Shown here in pieces: positions 9,130-18,032 of a stretch of 20,145 bases of DNA (its first letter is position 1; each line of letters opens with the position of its first letter). Source of the DNA: Chara braunii (Eukaryota > Streptophyta > Charophyceae > Charales > Characeae); contig BFEA01000207.1 of the NCBI GenBank assembly GCA_003427395.1, forward strand, positions 840,827 through 860,971. The letters run 5' to 3'. A model generated the notes under the pieces. That model ran no database searches. It was not told the origin of the DNA and worked only from the letters and a program-made list of their open reading frames with translations. The translations under genes and the position numbers were made by a program.

Positions 9130-11396
9130 GAGTAGTCGCTGTGTCCGGCACCTGGTGGACCCAGTCCGTATCAGTTCCTGGGACTGGATCTCCTAGTCCG
9201 TTTCTAACCCGTTCTCTCTGGGGTACTGTGGATGACAGAGAGGCTTGGGGGCATTTTTGTGCCAACATACTTCGCACAAAGATGGAATCAAGCTTCTTGT
9301 TCGGTGGCAATTTCTCGTTCAGACCAGCCAAGAAGGAAGCTGGGATCTCCTGATCAATTTTGATATCCCCAAGAGGTTCATCTCTATTTTGCAAAAACAA
9401 TGAGATAGGTAGCAACCTCAACCCATTGTCTGTGAGACCCTGAAGAATGTCAGGCGACACATAAGCGTCAATCAAGGCAACAGTGTACTTGATCTTCCTA
9501 TCCTGCCAGTCCACGTAGAAACGCTGTGTAGAGATTTCTAGGACTAGCCTGAACGGAATCAGCTCCCCGAAACTTCTTCTGGCCGCTGTTAAAATGCCAT
9601 CGTGCCTTGTGGCGACATCCAGGTGAGAATCTGGATTAATTATCAGCGAACAGACTAAAGTTAGCAGTCTTTTCTCCATTTGTTGCGACTGTTGTCTATC
9701 AATTGTAACAACTCTTCTATCTCGCTTCATCCTTGCGCCTGGTAGTGGTGACGTGACTGCTCCACCATCGTTGGCATGAGAGCCTTCCGAGCTTGCAGCA
9801 GATGTTTGTGAGCCTTCTGCAGCTATTTCCAATCGAGCCCCTCCCCCTCTTGATGTGCCTTCCCCCAGGGTTCTGCTGATGTCCGTTCTGGCTTGCTTCA
9901 ATGGTGACCGGCCTCTTGAGTCTCTTTGTGACGCCGTCTGCTGTACCGTCTGTCGGGGCTGAAGGTCTGACGCGATCGCCAGGTAGGGAACAACGCGTTT
10001 CCACCTGCATCCAGTCCTACTGTTTACTGGGGATCTGGTATTCTGCTGCCCCACGACCTTGCACCCCGAGTCTAAACTGGTCATCTGAGAATGGGCCAAA
10101 GCCAAGATCTTGATCTCTCCCACCTATTGCGTCCATGAGAAGCTCTCCCTGTTGTATTAAGCCTCTGTTTGCTCTTGGTTCCCCACCGTAATGACTCCCA
10201 CGCCCGTATCCCGTCGGATATCTCGGGATGGGAGAGAAGAGCGGGTTCGATCTTGGAAAAAGATCCTGATGTTGTCCTTGATTCTGGTTTCGATCGTACT
10301 CCTATTGCGGCCTGCCCTCTTTGCCCGACGACTGTCTTGATTGCGAGTTGCTTGGAGCGAGATCACCGTTGTATCGGTTCCGGCTCTGGTTGCCTTGCTC
10401 ATAGTTGCCGGGCAGCGGGTTTGATGAACCAGCCGCGTTTCTCTGATGAGTATCTTCGTAAAAGTTCATGCTTGCTACCGTAGTAAACGGTCTTTGGTTC
10501 TCCTCCGTTCGCCTCCAATCGCCTTGTCTCCCTACAAGACCTTTAGTGCAGTCCTCCTCCTCATGAAAGTAACCCCTGCACCTTTTACACCACAGGGTTG
10601 AGGAGCAGACCATCCTAAGCTCCCTCATATCCCCATTGTCCGTTCTCACCCAGATCCGATCGACCATCCGATCCCTAAACTGTGGATCGACATCGTACTT
10701 TAAGTTCATTAGTTCCGGCTTTGAACGATCCCTAATAGGAGGGTATTCTTTGGTGATAGCACCGATCACTCTTCTGACTGCAGCTTTAGTATACACTACT
10801 GCATCCAACGGCACTTGTAACGCCATGACCCATAACATACTTTCCAACTCCACTCTTCTAAATTCTCTCCATTCTAGACGAGTCATCCACTGCCTGAAGC
10901 TCATAGAGTAGGAGACTCCGAAGATTGAAACCTCATCTTCCCTTCTGTTGATGAGCCATGCAGAGATCGTCTGATTCCTGGCAACGTATGCCAGTACATT
11001 CGGGCCTTCAAAGCGGATCGTGCCTCGTTGGATTGGTTCTTCGAATATCCCATCTCGTGACCAACCATTCTCGTATGCCCGGATGAGATCTGCTTTCACC
11101 TTGCGAGGCAGATCTTTAGCAGCGTCACGGAACACCACTACTACTGTTCTCTCCTTGAGCCACGCTACCTTCACCCGATCAAACTCTGGGTTAACTTTGA
11201 AAACGGCTTCTCTGCCGACGACCTCCACTCCCTCGCAGGGGATATCCTCAGGAATATTTCCTTCTTCATAACACTGTGCGATTAGCACTCTCACCCTTTC
11301 CTCTGTAAGATCGGCATCAGGAGCAGCTGGCGGAGATCTCGCCCCCATTTGAGCCGGTTGGTCCATCACCACTTCCGGTTGTAGATGACCTTCCAT
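9116..11396 (-). pseudogene. LINE ORF1: DUF4283-like region plus CCHC zinc knuckle (broken)
   Basis: From the ATG at 11396 an open frame of 364 codons carries a domain resembling DUF4283 of plant LINE and zinc-knuckle proteins. Visible features are a VVVVFRD strand, an IFGVSYSMSFRQWM stretch and a region around LWVMALQVPLDAV. A CCHC knuckle follows at residues 270-283 (C-x2-C-x4-H-x4-C). Such proteins bind the element's RNA. The frame meets TAG at 10302-10304, but reading continues sensibly in the same frame through a Gln/Gly/Arg-rich segment to a second TAG at 10017-10019. A frameshift at about 9.87-9.95 kb then leads into the last ~270 codons, whose fold I do not recognise. The end at 9116 overlaps the ORF2 start by 14 nt, so ORF2 may have been made by termination-reinitiation. 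Confidence 0.82.
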
Positions 11397-11640
11397 CTGG
11401 TTTGAAAACTCGCTCCCGCACTCTGCACGTTTTGGTGAGCGATTGACTACTCTCTACTTCCAAGCTCTTGGTAGCCTTACCGTCGTAGGTTTTCCTTCCT
11501 ATCCTATTCGCGCTACTGTGCTATGATATTCCTACTTCTCAACTAACCCCTTCTTTTCCACTCTAGCTTTACCACTAATATCCTCATGTAACTCCTGGCT
11601 ATGGCTACCCCAGACGTCGCGATCCGTGGACATGTCACGT
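11397..11640 (-). other. Probable 5' UTR of the LINE
   Basis: This sequence lies directly upstream (minus sense) of the LINE ORF1 start and has no coding content. Its right edge is set only by a change to GC-rich sequence near 11640, so the boundary is a guess. Confidence 0.4.
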
Positions 11641-11743
11641 TACCACGCTGAAGACACGTGGCGAAGGCGACATGCAGTTACCGTAAGCCTGCACGGCGCA
11701 GGCACGGTACCGGGCAGGCCACTGGCGTTACCGCACAGTGACG

Positions 11744-11781
11744 GGCGCGAGAAAGAGTGCTAGGCGCGAGAAAGAGTGCTA
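11744..11781. repeat. Exact 19-bp tandem duplication
   Basis: GGCGCGAGAAAGAGTGCTA occurs at 11744-11762 and again at 11763-11781 with no change. This is a recent slippage-type duplication in the upstream region of the NCA1-like gene. Confidence 0.95.
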
Positions 11782-12103
11782 GCAGCGCAGATAGACCGGG
11801 CCCCCAATTCCGTGTTTCCCTTGTTGTTTTTTTGGTTGCAACAGAGGTCCTGCTTTTGAACGTGGCAGAGAATGCCTCGTTCATCAGTAAGGCACATACG
11901 AACCACGCCCTCCGCACCACTGCCCTCACCGTACCTACAGCGGCTCCCGCTAATCCGATTGTTGCACAGTCCGTTCCGTGCTTTGTTATCATGGACATGG
12001 ACATAGCACCGGTGGTGGGGCCCCTTCGTCAGTGACAAAACTGCATCGAGTTTGGTGCTAAGGAGTGGGGCCTGTCCGTCAACGAGGAAAGTGTATCCAT
12101 TTC

Positions 12104-12141
12104 GATGCTGCGGTAGCTTAGCGGCAGCATACCGCAGCATC
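12104..12141. repeat. Perfect 12-bp hairpin, 14-nt loop
   Basis: GATGCTGCGGTA (12104-12115) is the exact reverse complement of TACCGCAGCATC (12130-12141). If it is within the transcribed leader of the gene downstream it would form a stable stem. An overlapping alternative pairing (GCTGC/GCAGC) is possible. Confidence 0.75.
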
Positions 12142-12690
12142 CAAGTGCTCGCAGAGACGACCAGATTCACTGGGAAACGTCCGAGTGCGATCCAGCGTAG
12201 TACCGCCTCCTTCAGTTTTTTTTTCAATCCAGCACCACTTTCGCTCTCTCTCAGCTCTCTGCGTTGCGCTCCTCGTAACGTTCGAAGCGGCACGCGAATT
12301 CTCTCCCGCGCTGGAGTTGGGTGCGTGTGCCGCGCGTGTGGCGTCCAGTCCTTAGCCGCAAGCACACTCTTGCGCAATCACGCGGGGTTCTGATCGGCGG
12401 GGCCGAATATCGGTCAGCCGGAATCCGCAGTGCAAGAAGTACAGATGCACACGCATGGACACGTACTCATGACAGATGCCAGCGCAGCTACCTAAGCGCA
12501 CAAACGCTCGTGCACCTGTGCAGGTGCATAGACGTTGGAAACGTTGAGCCTGAATGGTCGGTGGTGCTGAGAACTCGCAAAAGCGGAGAACGAGGAGGGG
12601 AGGGTATGGAAGTCTTCGTCGAATGAGCTGTTTGCAAATTGCAGATCGACGGCAGTTCACCAAGCTCGCCCCCTCGCTTGTGATTGATTG

Positions 12691-12726
12691 ATGAGGTTTT
12701 TGTCGTACCTCGCGCTGCCATCATAA
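12691..12726 (+). CDS. Possible 11-codon upstream ORF
   Basis: ATG at 12691 opens an 11-codon frame (MRFLSYLALPS) ending in TAA at 12724-12726, seven bases before the first ATG of the NCA1-like frame and out of frame with it. Its start context is weak (T at -3). It matters only if transcription starts upstream of 12691, which cannot be seen from sequence. Confidence 0.25.
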   Translation: MRFLSYLALPS

Positions 12727-12733
12727 ACGCGCG

Positions 12734-14503
12734 ATGATCCATCTTAACTCCGACATGAATCCCGCTGTACCCTCCGGAAGATGTCCCTTTATGCGGACGA
12801 GGGATTCTGTAGCAGGGCGAGAGATGACGGCAGGAAGCGGCGCAGCAGCGGAATTGCGAGGTGGTGGTGAAACCGTAGGCAAGAGGGGTTGTCCAGCGGC
12901 GCGCTTGCATGGCGCGTCGAAGTGCGCGGAGCGTGAAAATGCGGAGGAGGTGGGCAGCATGGCCGTGATGGAGGTTTCAGACGAACGAAGGGCGGGGTGC
13001 AGAGCCGGGGTCGAGGAGGCGGAGGCCAGATCTGGCGAGGAGTACTACCCAAGGTCATCATCCGCTGGTCCAATGGGAAGGAAGACTGTCGGAGGAGGAG
13101 GAGGAGGAGGAGAGCAGGGAGTTGTTCCGCGGCCGTCGACAGGGGAGGAAGTGCGAGCGCGAGCGCGAGCGCTTGACGGCGCTTCGGGAGCTGGCTCGGG
13201 GACGGACGCGGGAACTGCTGCCGGTCCAAGTCCCAGGTGTCCGTTAGGATACGATGCGGGGGGTGGATTCAGAATCGGACCGCTAAGTTGCGTCATCTGT
13301 CGGGCGCTACTTTACGACAGCTTTCGGTGCGTGCCTTGCCGCCACGTGTACTGCAGAGTTTGCATATCGCGGTTCTCCGACTGTCCGCTCTGCGGCGCCG
13401 ACATCGAACGTCTTGAGCCAGATGCCGAGATGCAGTCTCTGATTGACAAATTCATCGACGGGCATGGTCGCGCTCGACCGCGACATCGTCAGACGGTGGT
13501 TGGGCTCGATCCCGCGACCGTTGATGCAGAGATCGCAGCGGCCGCTTCGACAGCGGCGGCAGCGTGTCCAAGAAAGGCCTGCGGCGCTGACGTGGCATCA
13601 TCATCTCCCGGTAGCATGAAGGATGATGTTGGCGGCCTGGATGGCGTGGGGGGTGAGGGTTATCTGCTGCGACAAGCTATGTTGGCCTTTGTCGGGCAGA
13701 ACTACGAGAGCGCAAGGAGCAGGCTCTTGCTGTGTCTGGAGGATGCGCAGGCTGAACTCGCGTCCACGTCTACAACTGCTGATGGGGATTGGGACAGGTC
13801 GACCGAGCGCATCTGCCACGTCGGAGCGGTTCTCGGTTCTCTGGGCGACGCTTGTCGAATGATGGGAGACGACGAGGGTGCTTTGCGACATTACGAGGAA
13901 AGCGTGAAGGTTCTGTCGCGCGCCGCTCCTCCTGCCCCGGGCGCCAACGGCGACGAAGACGAAGATTGCGACTCTGAGGTCGTCCACGCTCTTGCGGTCT
14001 CTCACAACAAGGTAGGTGATCTCCATTACCGCGCCAATGATTTGGATATGGCGGCAGCGTCGTATCGGGAAGGATTACGTGTTCGGAAGGAGGCGGCGAA
14101 TCGTTTTCACCGTCGAGGGAGAATCCTCCACGCGGCGGCGAGGGGAAGCATTCCTCCATCTGACGGTGGAACTGGCTCTTCGGCTGGGAGAGAGGGAGGT
14201 GGGCAGGATTTCTCTGCGCTCACGCCGCCTTCTCTCGTCGTCGACATCGCTGTGTCACTGGCCAAAGTGGCGGATGTCGCTAGAGCACAGGGAAACGAAG
14301 CAGCGGCGCTGCGGGGATTCCGAGAGGCAAAGGACATTGTTGACCGCTTGATGATCTCGAGATCTAACGGCGGAGGCAATGTGGATGCAGGAGATGGCTG
14401 CCAGCGGCAATCTCCTGAGGGTTTGCGTGGTGGGGACAGGCAGCTGACCTCATTGGTAACCTTCTTATCCTCCGCACTCGGAGAGGCGCCGAAGGAATCA
14501 TGA
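12734..14503 (+). CDS. NCA1: NCA1-like catalase chaperone (RING finger plus TPR-like helices)
   Basis: Homologue of plant NO CATALASE ACTIVITY 1, a cytosolic chaperone that binds catalase and keeps it active, which matters in stress tolerance and H2O2 removal. The conserved part starts at residue 169 (CPLGYD). It is followed by a C3HC4 RING at 186-220 (C186, C189, C202, H204, C207, C210, C217, C220) and the diagnostic CPLCGADIE. Helical TPR-like repeats follow: LLRQAMLAFVGQNYESARSR (311-330), VGAVLGSLGDACRMMGD (363-379), VSHNKVGDLHY (422-432) and IAVSLAKVADVARAQGNEAA (505-524). The frame ends normally in TGA, with no intron needed. Residues 1-165 are low complexity, with a GGA run giving poly-Gly at 120-126 and an RARARA stretch. 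A Gly/Ser-rich insert at about 461-498 splits the last repeats. At 589 residues it is clearly longer than the roughly 400 I recall for land-plant NCA1. The start is uncertain: ATG 12734 is first after an in-frame TGA (12692), but ATG 12959 (residue 76) has the best context (A at -3, G at +4). Confidence 0.9.
   Translation: MIHLNSDMNPAVPSGRCPFMRTRDSVAGREMTAGSGAAAELRGGGETVGKRGCPAARLHGASKCAERENAEEVGSMAVMEVSDERRAGCRAGVEEAEARSGEEYYPRSSSAGPMGRKTVGGGGGGGEQGVVPRPSTGEEVRARARALDGASGAGSGTDAGTAAGPSPRCPLGYDAGGGFRIGPLSCVICRALLYDSFRCVPCRHVYCRVCISRFSDCPLCGADIERLEPDAEMQSLIDKFIDGHGRARPRHRQTVVGLDPATVDAEIAAAASTAAAACPRKACGADVASSSPGSMKDDVGGLDGVGGEGYLLRQAMLAFVGQNYESARSRLLLCLEDAQAELASTSTTADGDWDRSTERICHVGAVLGSLGDACRMMGDDEGALRHYEESVKVLSRAAPPAPGANGDEDEDCDSEVVHALAVSHNKVGDLHYRANDLDMAAASYREGLRVRKEAANRFHRRGRILHAAARGSIPPSDGGTGSSAGREGGGQDFSALTPPSLVVDIAVSLAKVADVARAQGNEAAALRGFREAKDIVDRLMISRSNGGGNVDAGDGCQRQSPEGLRGGDRQLTSLVTFLSSALGEAPKES
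13091..13112 (+). repeat. (GGA)7 microsatellite inside the NCA1-like CDS
   Basis: Seven GGA units encode the poly-Gly of the non-conserved N-terminal region. Length variation in multiples of three would be tolerated. Confidence 0.9.
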
Positions 14504-14758
14504 GAGTCAAGTCGGCGTCCAGATGCGTTGCACCTGCTCATTCTTCCATCAGCGGCTGGCCGGTATAAGTAAGTGTAAGGAACCACAGTGTGTGGCTCAC
14601 CGAAGCCCACGAGAGACCAAACACGTTCCATGTTGCAATCGCCTCTCCAGGCACGCAGCATGGGCTATTTGCATGCTGGGCACCTCTATGAATCTTGGCC
14701 CTCCAAATTCTCACACTGAGGACCAGTCCAAGATTCGGGGCAATCAGCACCAAACCAA

Positions 14759-14760
<2 letters not shown>

Positions 14761-14801
<41 letters not shown>
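14761..14801. repeat. Poly(T) run of 41
   Basis: Uninterrupted T41 about 260 bp after the NCA1-like stop codon. On the minus strand it could be the poly(A) tail of a retroposed sequence, but no such element is recognised on its 5' side. Confidence 0.9.
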
Positions 14802-14843
14802 CCTTCATTCGTGGCGGTAGACGAATTTTCGTCCCCTCGTTCC

Positions 14844-14862
14844 CTGTCTGTCTGTCTGTCTG
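14844..14862. repeat. Short (GTCT)n microsatellite
   Basis: About four to five GTCT units followed by degenerate GTCTGG copies. Confidence 0.7.
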
Positions 14863-15249
14863 GTTGTCTGGCTGTGTCTCGCTGCCCATGCAGTGTGCTT
14901 GGAGCCTGATTCCGCTGCCAGATAGAAATGGGAGGGAGGTAGAGGGATCGCTGCTGGGCTCCTTCGATCGTGCAGTCATTGTGTCTTTTTACGTATTACA
15001 ATATGATGATGATGCTGCCTTCGACTGAGCAGAACTGGTTGGTGGGGTTTGTTCGGTACGGGAATGAATGAATGATTGATGTCTTTATGGCTGGCATATG
15101 GTTGGTCACGCCCTCGCCTGCCACGTCGGCAATGAACCCGACCTGGCGTCTCGGCGATCTCGGATGTCGACGTCGCCTGCAACGATCCAACGGCGGTGAT
15201 TCACGGCTGCTGCCCTCCACTGTACTTTGCAGGTGTTCTCTCTCTTCGG

Positions 15250-15274
15250 TTTTTTTTTTTTTTTTTTTTTTTTT
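15250..15274. repeat. Poly(T) run of 25
   Basis: Uninterrupted T25. It follows a CT-rich stretch and precedes a GAACAAAAACG sequence. No element boundary is evident. Confidence 0.9.
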
Positions 15275-15431
15275 GAACAAAAACGTGTTTGTATAGCCTC
15301 TTACTGCCTATCTCGCCGCTGGTGACGTTAGTGAATTCTCGTTTCGTTGGGTGTGGGGAAGCCGCACAAGCGGTATGGCCCGTCGGATGTGATGACCAAC
15401 GTTGCGTGGGGCGTTGTATCACTGATGACGC

Positions 15432-15433
<2 letters not shown>

Positions 15434-15492
<59 letters not shown>
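15434..15492. repeat. (CT)n microsatellite, ~29 units
   Basis: A pure CT run of about 59 bp, the second in the window in the same orientation. A shorter imperfect CT tract follows at about 15658-15680. Confidence 0.96.
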
Positions 15493-15494
<2 letters not shown>

Positions 15495-15605
15495 AGTGGG
15501 CCTGCTTATGGTCTCCATTCCCTCTCTTCCTTCGCAGGATCTTCAACCTTGGATGTCTATAATTGGACAATAGTGATCTCTTTCCCCATGAAGTGTTGAA
15601 ATAAA

Positions 15606-16737
15606 GGTATGTCTGCCCTTCTGATTTGCTGGGATAGCGATGTTAATTCCTGCCCACTCTCTCTCTCTTTCTCTCTGTCTTGTGTGCATCTCTCTGTGAT
15701 GTTGTTTGCGTCTGTTTAGGCTAGCTAACACTCGTCAGCCATCGGGGTAGGTGAATCTCTGCTTGCTGATTCTGTCACGAAGCCGTGTCATGTAATTGCA
15801 ACCTTTTGCGCGGGTATGTGGCCGGCGGCCGTTCGGCTACTGAGCCCTGTACCGTGCCGTTGCTCTGCTCCTAGTCAGACGGGGTCTGAGTCGTACCCTG
15901 GTCTCCGGGGTATATCCGGATTGTGGCTTGGCTCGTCAATCCATCATTCGTCCATCCTCCTCCTTGGATTGTCTCGCTCCTGATGCAGTTTCCCATTACT
16001 GTAATCACAAATGCGCCGCCCGCGGTGCATGCTGTTGAATACCAATATGCCGATCAGCCTTCTCTTCAGTTGTCCACCACCCCGCTGTCTCCACAGACAA
16101 ACCACTTCTGTTGGATTCCACGCCCATCAGCGCACGGCTTCCCCAGCTGTGGCACGGTAAACGGAAGCTGCTGACGTCACTGCTTTATTGTCCTGAACGC
16201 AACTGCCTATCATCATGAACATGAACGTGTACAGCTCTATCCTGACCAAGTACGGCCTGATAACAGGCAGTCCATGGTTGGGGGAATAAGGTGGGGAGGC
16301 AGGTGTATAGAGGCAACCAAGCCAGCTAGCCAGCCGGACGACTATCTTTCTAGCGGACCGACGGATCAACTGCGCCACGCACAGTTAAGTAAGTGGTCTG
16401 TCAGCCTGCAAGTAGGAGGCGAGCAGAGAGCCAACCAGACAGCGAGCCTGCGCGGCCGAAAACGAAGTTTATTGTCTGGTAAGAGAGCATTTCAGAGCCG
16501 TTAAAAGTTATAACGAGTAAAGTTTCATAACCACAAGGTTAACCATGGTTTACATAGACGAGATTGACGATGCCACTTTCTCTGTGCGAGCTGTGAGAGT
16601 TGCTTAAGGGATTGCCAGCGAGGCTGCGGGGAAAGTCCGACGAACAACTGGTTCTCTAGCACGTCTTGAAGTGTGTCGAAGGTGCGTACTGTCTCCTTTC
16701 CTCGGTCGACTCACTGATTCCAAGTGGAGATCCATCT
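15606..16737. other. Intergenic sequence without recognised genes
   Basis: Open frames of 62-83 codons are scattered on both strands without known motifs. A 20-codon frame at about 16544-16606 (MVYIDEIDDATFSVRAVRVA) reads like ordinary protein but is too short to identify. No repeats of note apart from short CT and CCAG-type motifs. Confidence 0.4.
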
Positions 16738-17250
16738 TCGCTTGCCACATGGCATCCATCTTGCTGGCGACATAGCATCCATCTTGCTATCCTACAAAGC
16801 ATCCATCTTGCTTGCAACATAGCTTCCATCTTGCTGTGCAACATAGCATCCATCTTGCTCGCAACATAGCATCCATCTTGGCTTGCAGCATAGCATCCAT
16901 CTTGCTATGCTACAAAGCATCCATCTTGCTATGCTACAAAGTATCCATCGTGCTATGCTACAACGCATCCATCTTGCTATGCTACAAAGCATCCATCTTT
17001 CTTGCAACATAGCATCCATTTTGCCGTGCAACATAGCATCCATCTTGCTGTGCAACATAGCATCCATCTTGCTCGCAACATAGCATGATCCATTTTGGCT
17101 TGCAGCATAGCATCCATCTTGGCTCGCAGCATAGCATCCATCTTGCTGGCGACATAGCATCCATCTTGGCTTGCAGCATAGCATCCATCCTGCTATGCAA
17201 CATAGCATCCATCTTGCTTGCTAGTATATGGTGGATCCATCCTCCTTGCG
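16738..17250. repeat. Minisatellite, ~20 copies of a 23-24-bp unit
   Basis: The consensus is close to GCATCCATCTTGCT followed by a variable 9-10-bp tail (TGCAACATA, ATGCTACAAA, GGCGACATA or GCTTGCAGCATA). I count about 20 copies from 16751 to about 17220, with degenerate ends on both sides. Because 24 is divisible by 3, the array keeps frames open on both strands and creates repetitive pseudo-proteins of up to 138 codons; these are not genes. The order of tail variants in copies 2-6 is nearly repeated in copies 10-15, which shows a higher-order duplication of about eight units. Confidence 0.95.
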
Positions 17251-17638
17251 AATGGGTAGTTGAAATTTCAACCAGAAATCAGTGACTGAATTGGACGTCG
17301 TCTTGTGGAGGGACATTGTGGCGGCCTACACAGAGGGGCGTATAGAGAGCACTTTCGTAATGCGACATCCGACAATGTATATGTACGGCGACTGATAATT
17401 TCATGCATGTGACGATACGATGTAGATCGTCCCAAAAGTTGTAGGTAGTTCTTCATTCATGCTACGTACGCGGGGAGGGAGGTGATTATCACCAGTCAGG
17501 TTGACATGCCGAGTAACTGTACCTTCGTCAGCGCGAACGAGAATACCTTCTCCTTCGCCATCCCACCATTGTTATAGAATTGAAATCGTGGGAGCCGTTC
17601 GGTATGCGAACGGGAAGACAGAGGGAACCCCAGCGATA
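17251..17638. other. Intergenic sequence without recognised features
   Basis: No protein, RNA or repeat that I can support in this stretch. Confidence 0.4.
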
Positions 17639-17804
17639 TCCATCTATCCATCCATCCATGGGATCCATCTATGCATCCATCGATCCATAAGTATCCAACC
17701 AGCCATCCATGCAGCGAGTCAGCGAGAGCCAGCCAGCCAGCCAGCCAGCGAAGCCGAAGCAAAGGGCGAGAGCCAGCCAGCCAGCCAGCCAACAACGCCG
17801 AAGG
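17639..17804. repeat. (CCAT)n and (CCAG)n simple repeats with a 43-bp duplication
   Basis: ATCC/CCAT-rich sequence at 17639-17711 grades into CCAG runs at about 17727-17749 and 17769-17791. The block GCGAGAG-(CCAG)n-CGAAGCCGAAG (17721-17760) recurs at about 17765-17804 as a tandem duplication. The open frames that cross it are repetitive and unlikely to be coding. Confidence 0.85.
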
Positions 17805-18032
17805 GTAAGGACCGGTTGATGGAGAGGAGGAGTAATGAATGGGGAGTTGCGCCTGAAGTCGTGGAGACAGAGTGAGGAGGCCGTGACCTCCGCGTGCGCG
17901 TTTCCACTATGTTGACTGAATTTGAAAAAGCGTGCCCGCGTCTTGAATCTGCTATGTTGAAGCCAGCCATAGGCCCATGAGTTAGGTGCATGCTATCCTG
18001 GCTAGCAATGACGTGCAACGGGGCCAGATCCT
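17805..18032. other. Intergenic sequence without recognised features
   Basis: No gene or repeat that I can support. Confidence 0.4.

Larger units (their letters stand above)
4400..11640 (-). mobile_element. Nearly full-length, inactivated plant LINE (non-LTR retrotransposon)
   Basis: A ~7.2 kb minus-strand element with the order 5' leader, ORF1, ORF2, 3' UTR. ORF1 has a DUF4283-like region and a CCHC zinc knuckle. ORF2 has an AP-type endonuclease, a reverse transcriptase and a zf-RVT tail. This is the architecture of plant L1-type LINEs, which move by target-primed reverse transcription. No LTRs are present. Inactivation rests on two TAG and one frameshift in ORF1, and on two frameshifts and three TGA in ORF2. 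I could not find the element's poly(A) tail or target duplications, so both outer boundaries are estimates: the 5' edge lies somewhere in 11600-11700 and the 3' edge near 4300-4500. Confidence 0.85.
11641..12690 (+). promoter_or_regulatory. Upstream region of the NCA1-like gene
   Basis: About 1.05 kb of GC-rich sequence between the LINE and the NCA1-like gene, presumably holding its promoter and leader. I see no convincing TATA box. Visible items are ACACGTGGC at 11654-11662 (identical to a plant G-box/ABRE core), an exact 19-bp tandem duplication at 11744-11781, a loose ~53-bp repeat of GTGGGGCC...CGTCA around 12015 and 12068, and a strong hairpin at 12104-12141. A pyrimidine-rich stretch at 12225-12262 could mark the start of the leader. 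A 205-codon minus-strand open frame (11760-12377) shows no known motif and is probably chance in GC-rich DNA. Confidence 0.4.
14504..15605 (+). other. Downstream region of the NCA1-like gene; possible 3' UTR signals
   Basis: No protein is recognised. There is no AATAAA in the first 300 bases after the stop. A donor-like GTAAGT lies at about 14568-14573, and acceptor-like pyrimidine-AG sites lie at about 15231 (TTTGCAG) and 15538 (CCTTCGCAG). AATAAA at 15600-15605 could be a polyadenylation signal. These would fit a spliced 3' UTR or an unrelated transcript, but they are only sequence matches. The stretch also contains two long poly(T) tracts and a CT microsatellite. Confidence 0.3.

Noticed and set aside
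10157-10402. 81-codon minus frame taken as the continuation of LINE ORF1
   Set aside because: The original ORF1 frame continues sensibly past the TAG at 10302 into a Gln/Gly-rich segment, so a stop mutation explains the break better than a frameshift at this point.
11760-12377. 205-codon minus-strand open frame upstream of NCA1
   Set aside because: No known motif, uneven composition, and it covers a tandem duplication and a hairpin. Best explained by GC-rich DNA with few stops.
12789-13229. 146-codon minus frame with poly-Leu, antisense to NCA1
   Set aside because: It is the shadow of the GGA repeat and GC-rich codons of the NCA1-like CDS.
15001-15030. Box C/D snoRNA (ATGATGA followed by CTGA)
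   Set aside because: The two boxes are only about 20 nt apart, too close for a guide snoRNA, and there is no terminal stem.
16792-17208. 138-codon repetitive frame in the minisatellite
   Set aside because: Its repeats follow the 24-bp array, and equally open repetitive frames exist on the other strand. It is a by-product of unit length divisible by three.
17501-17875. 124-codon plus frame across the CCAT/CCAG repeats
   Set aside because: Half of it is translated simple repeat and the rest shows no family resemblance.
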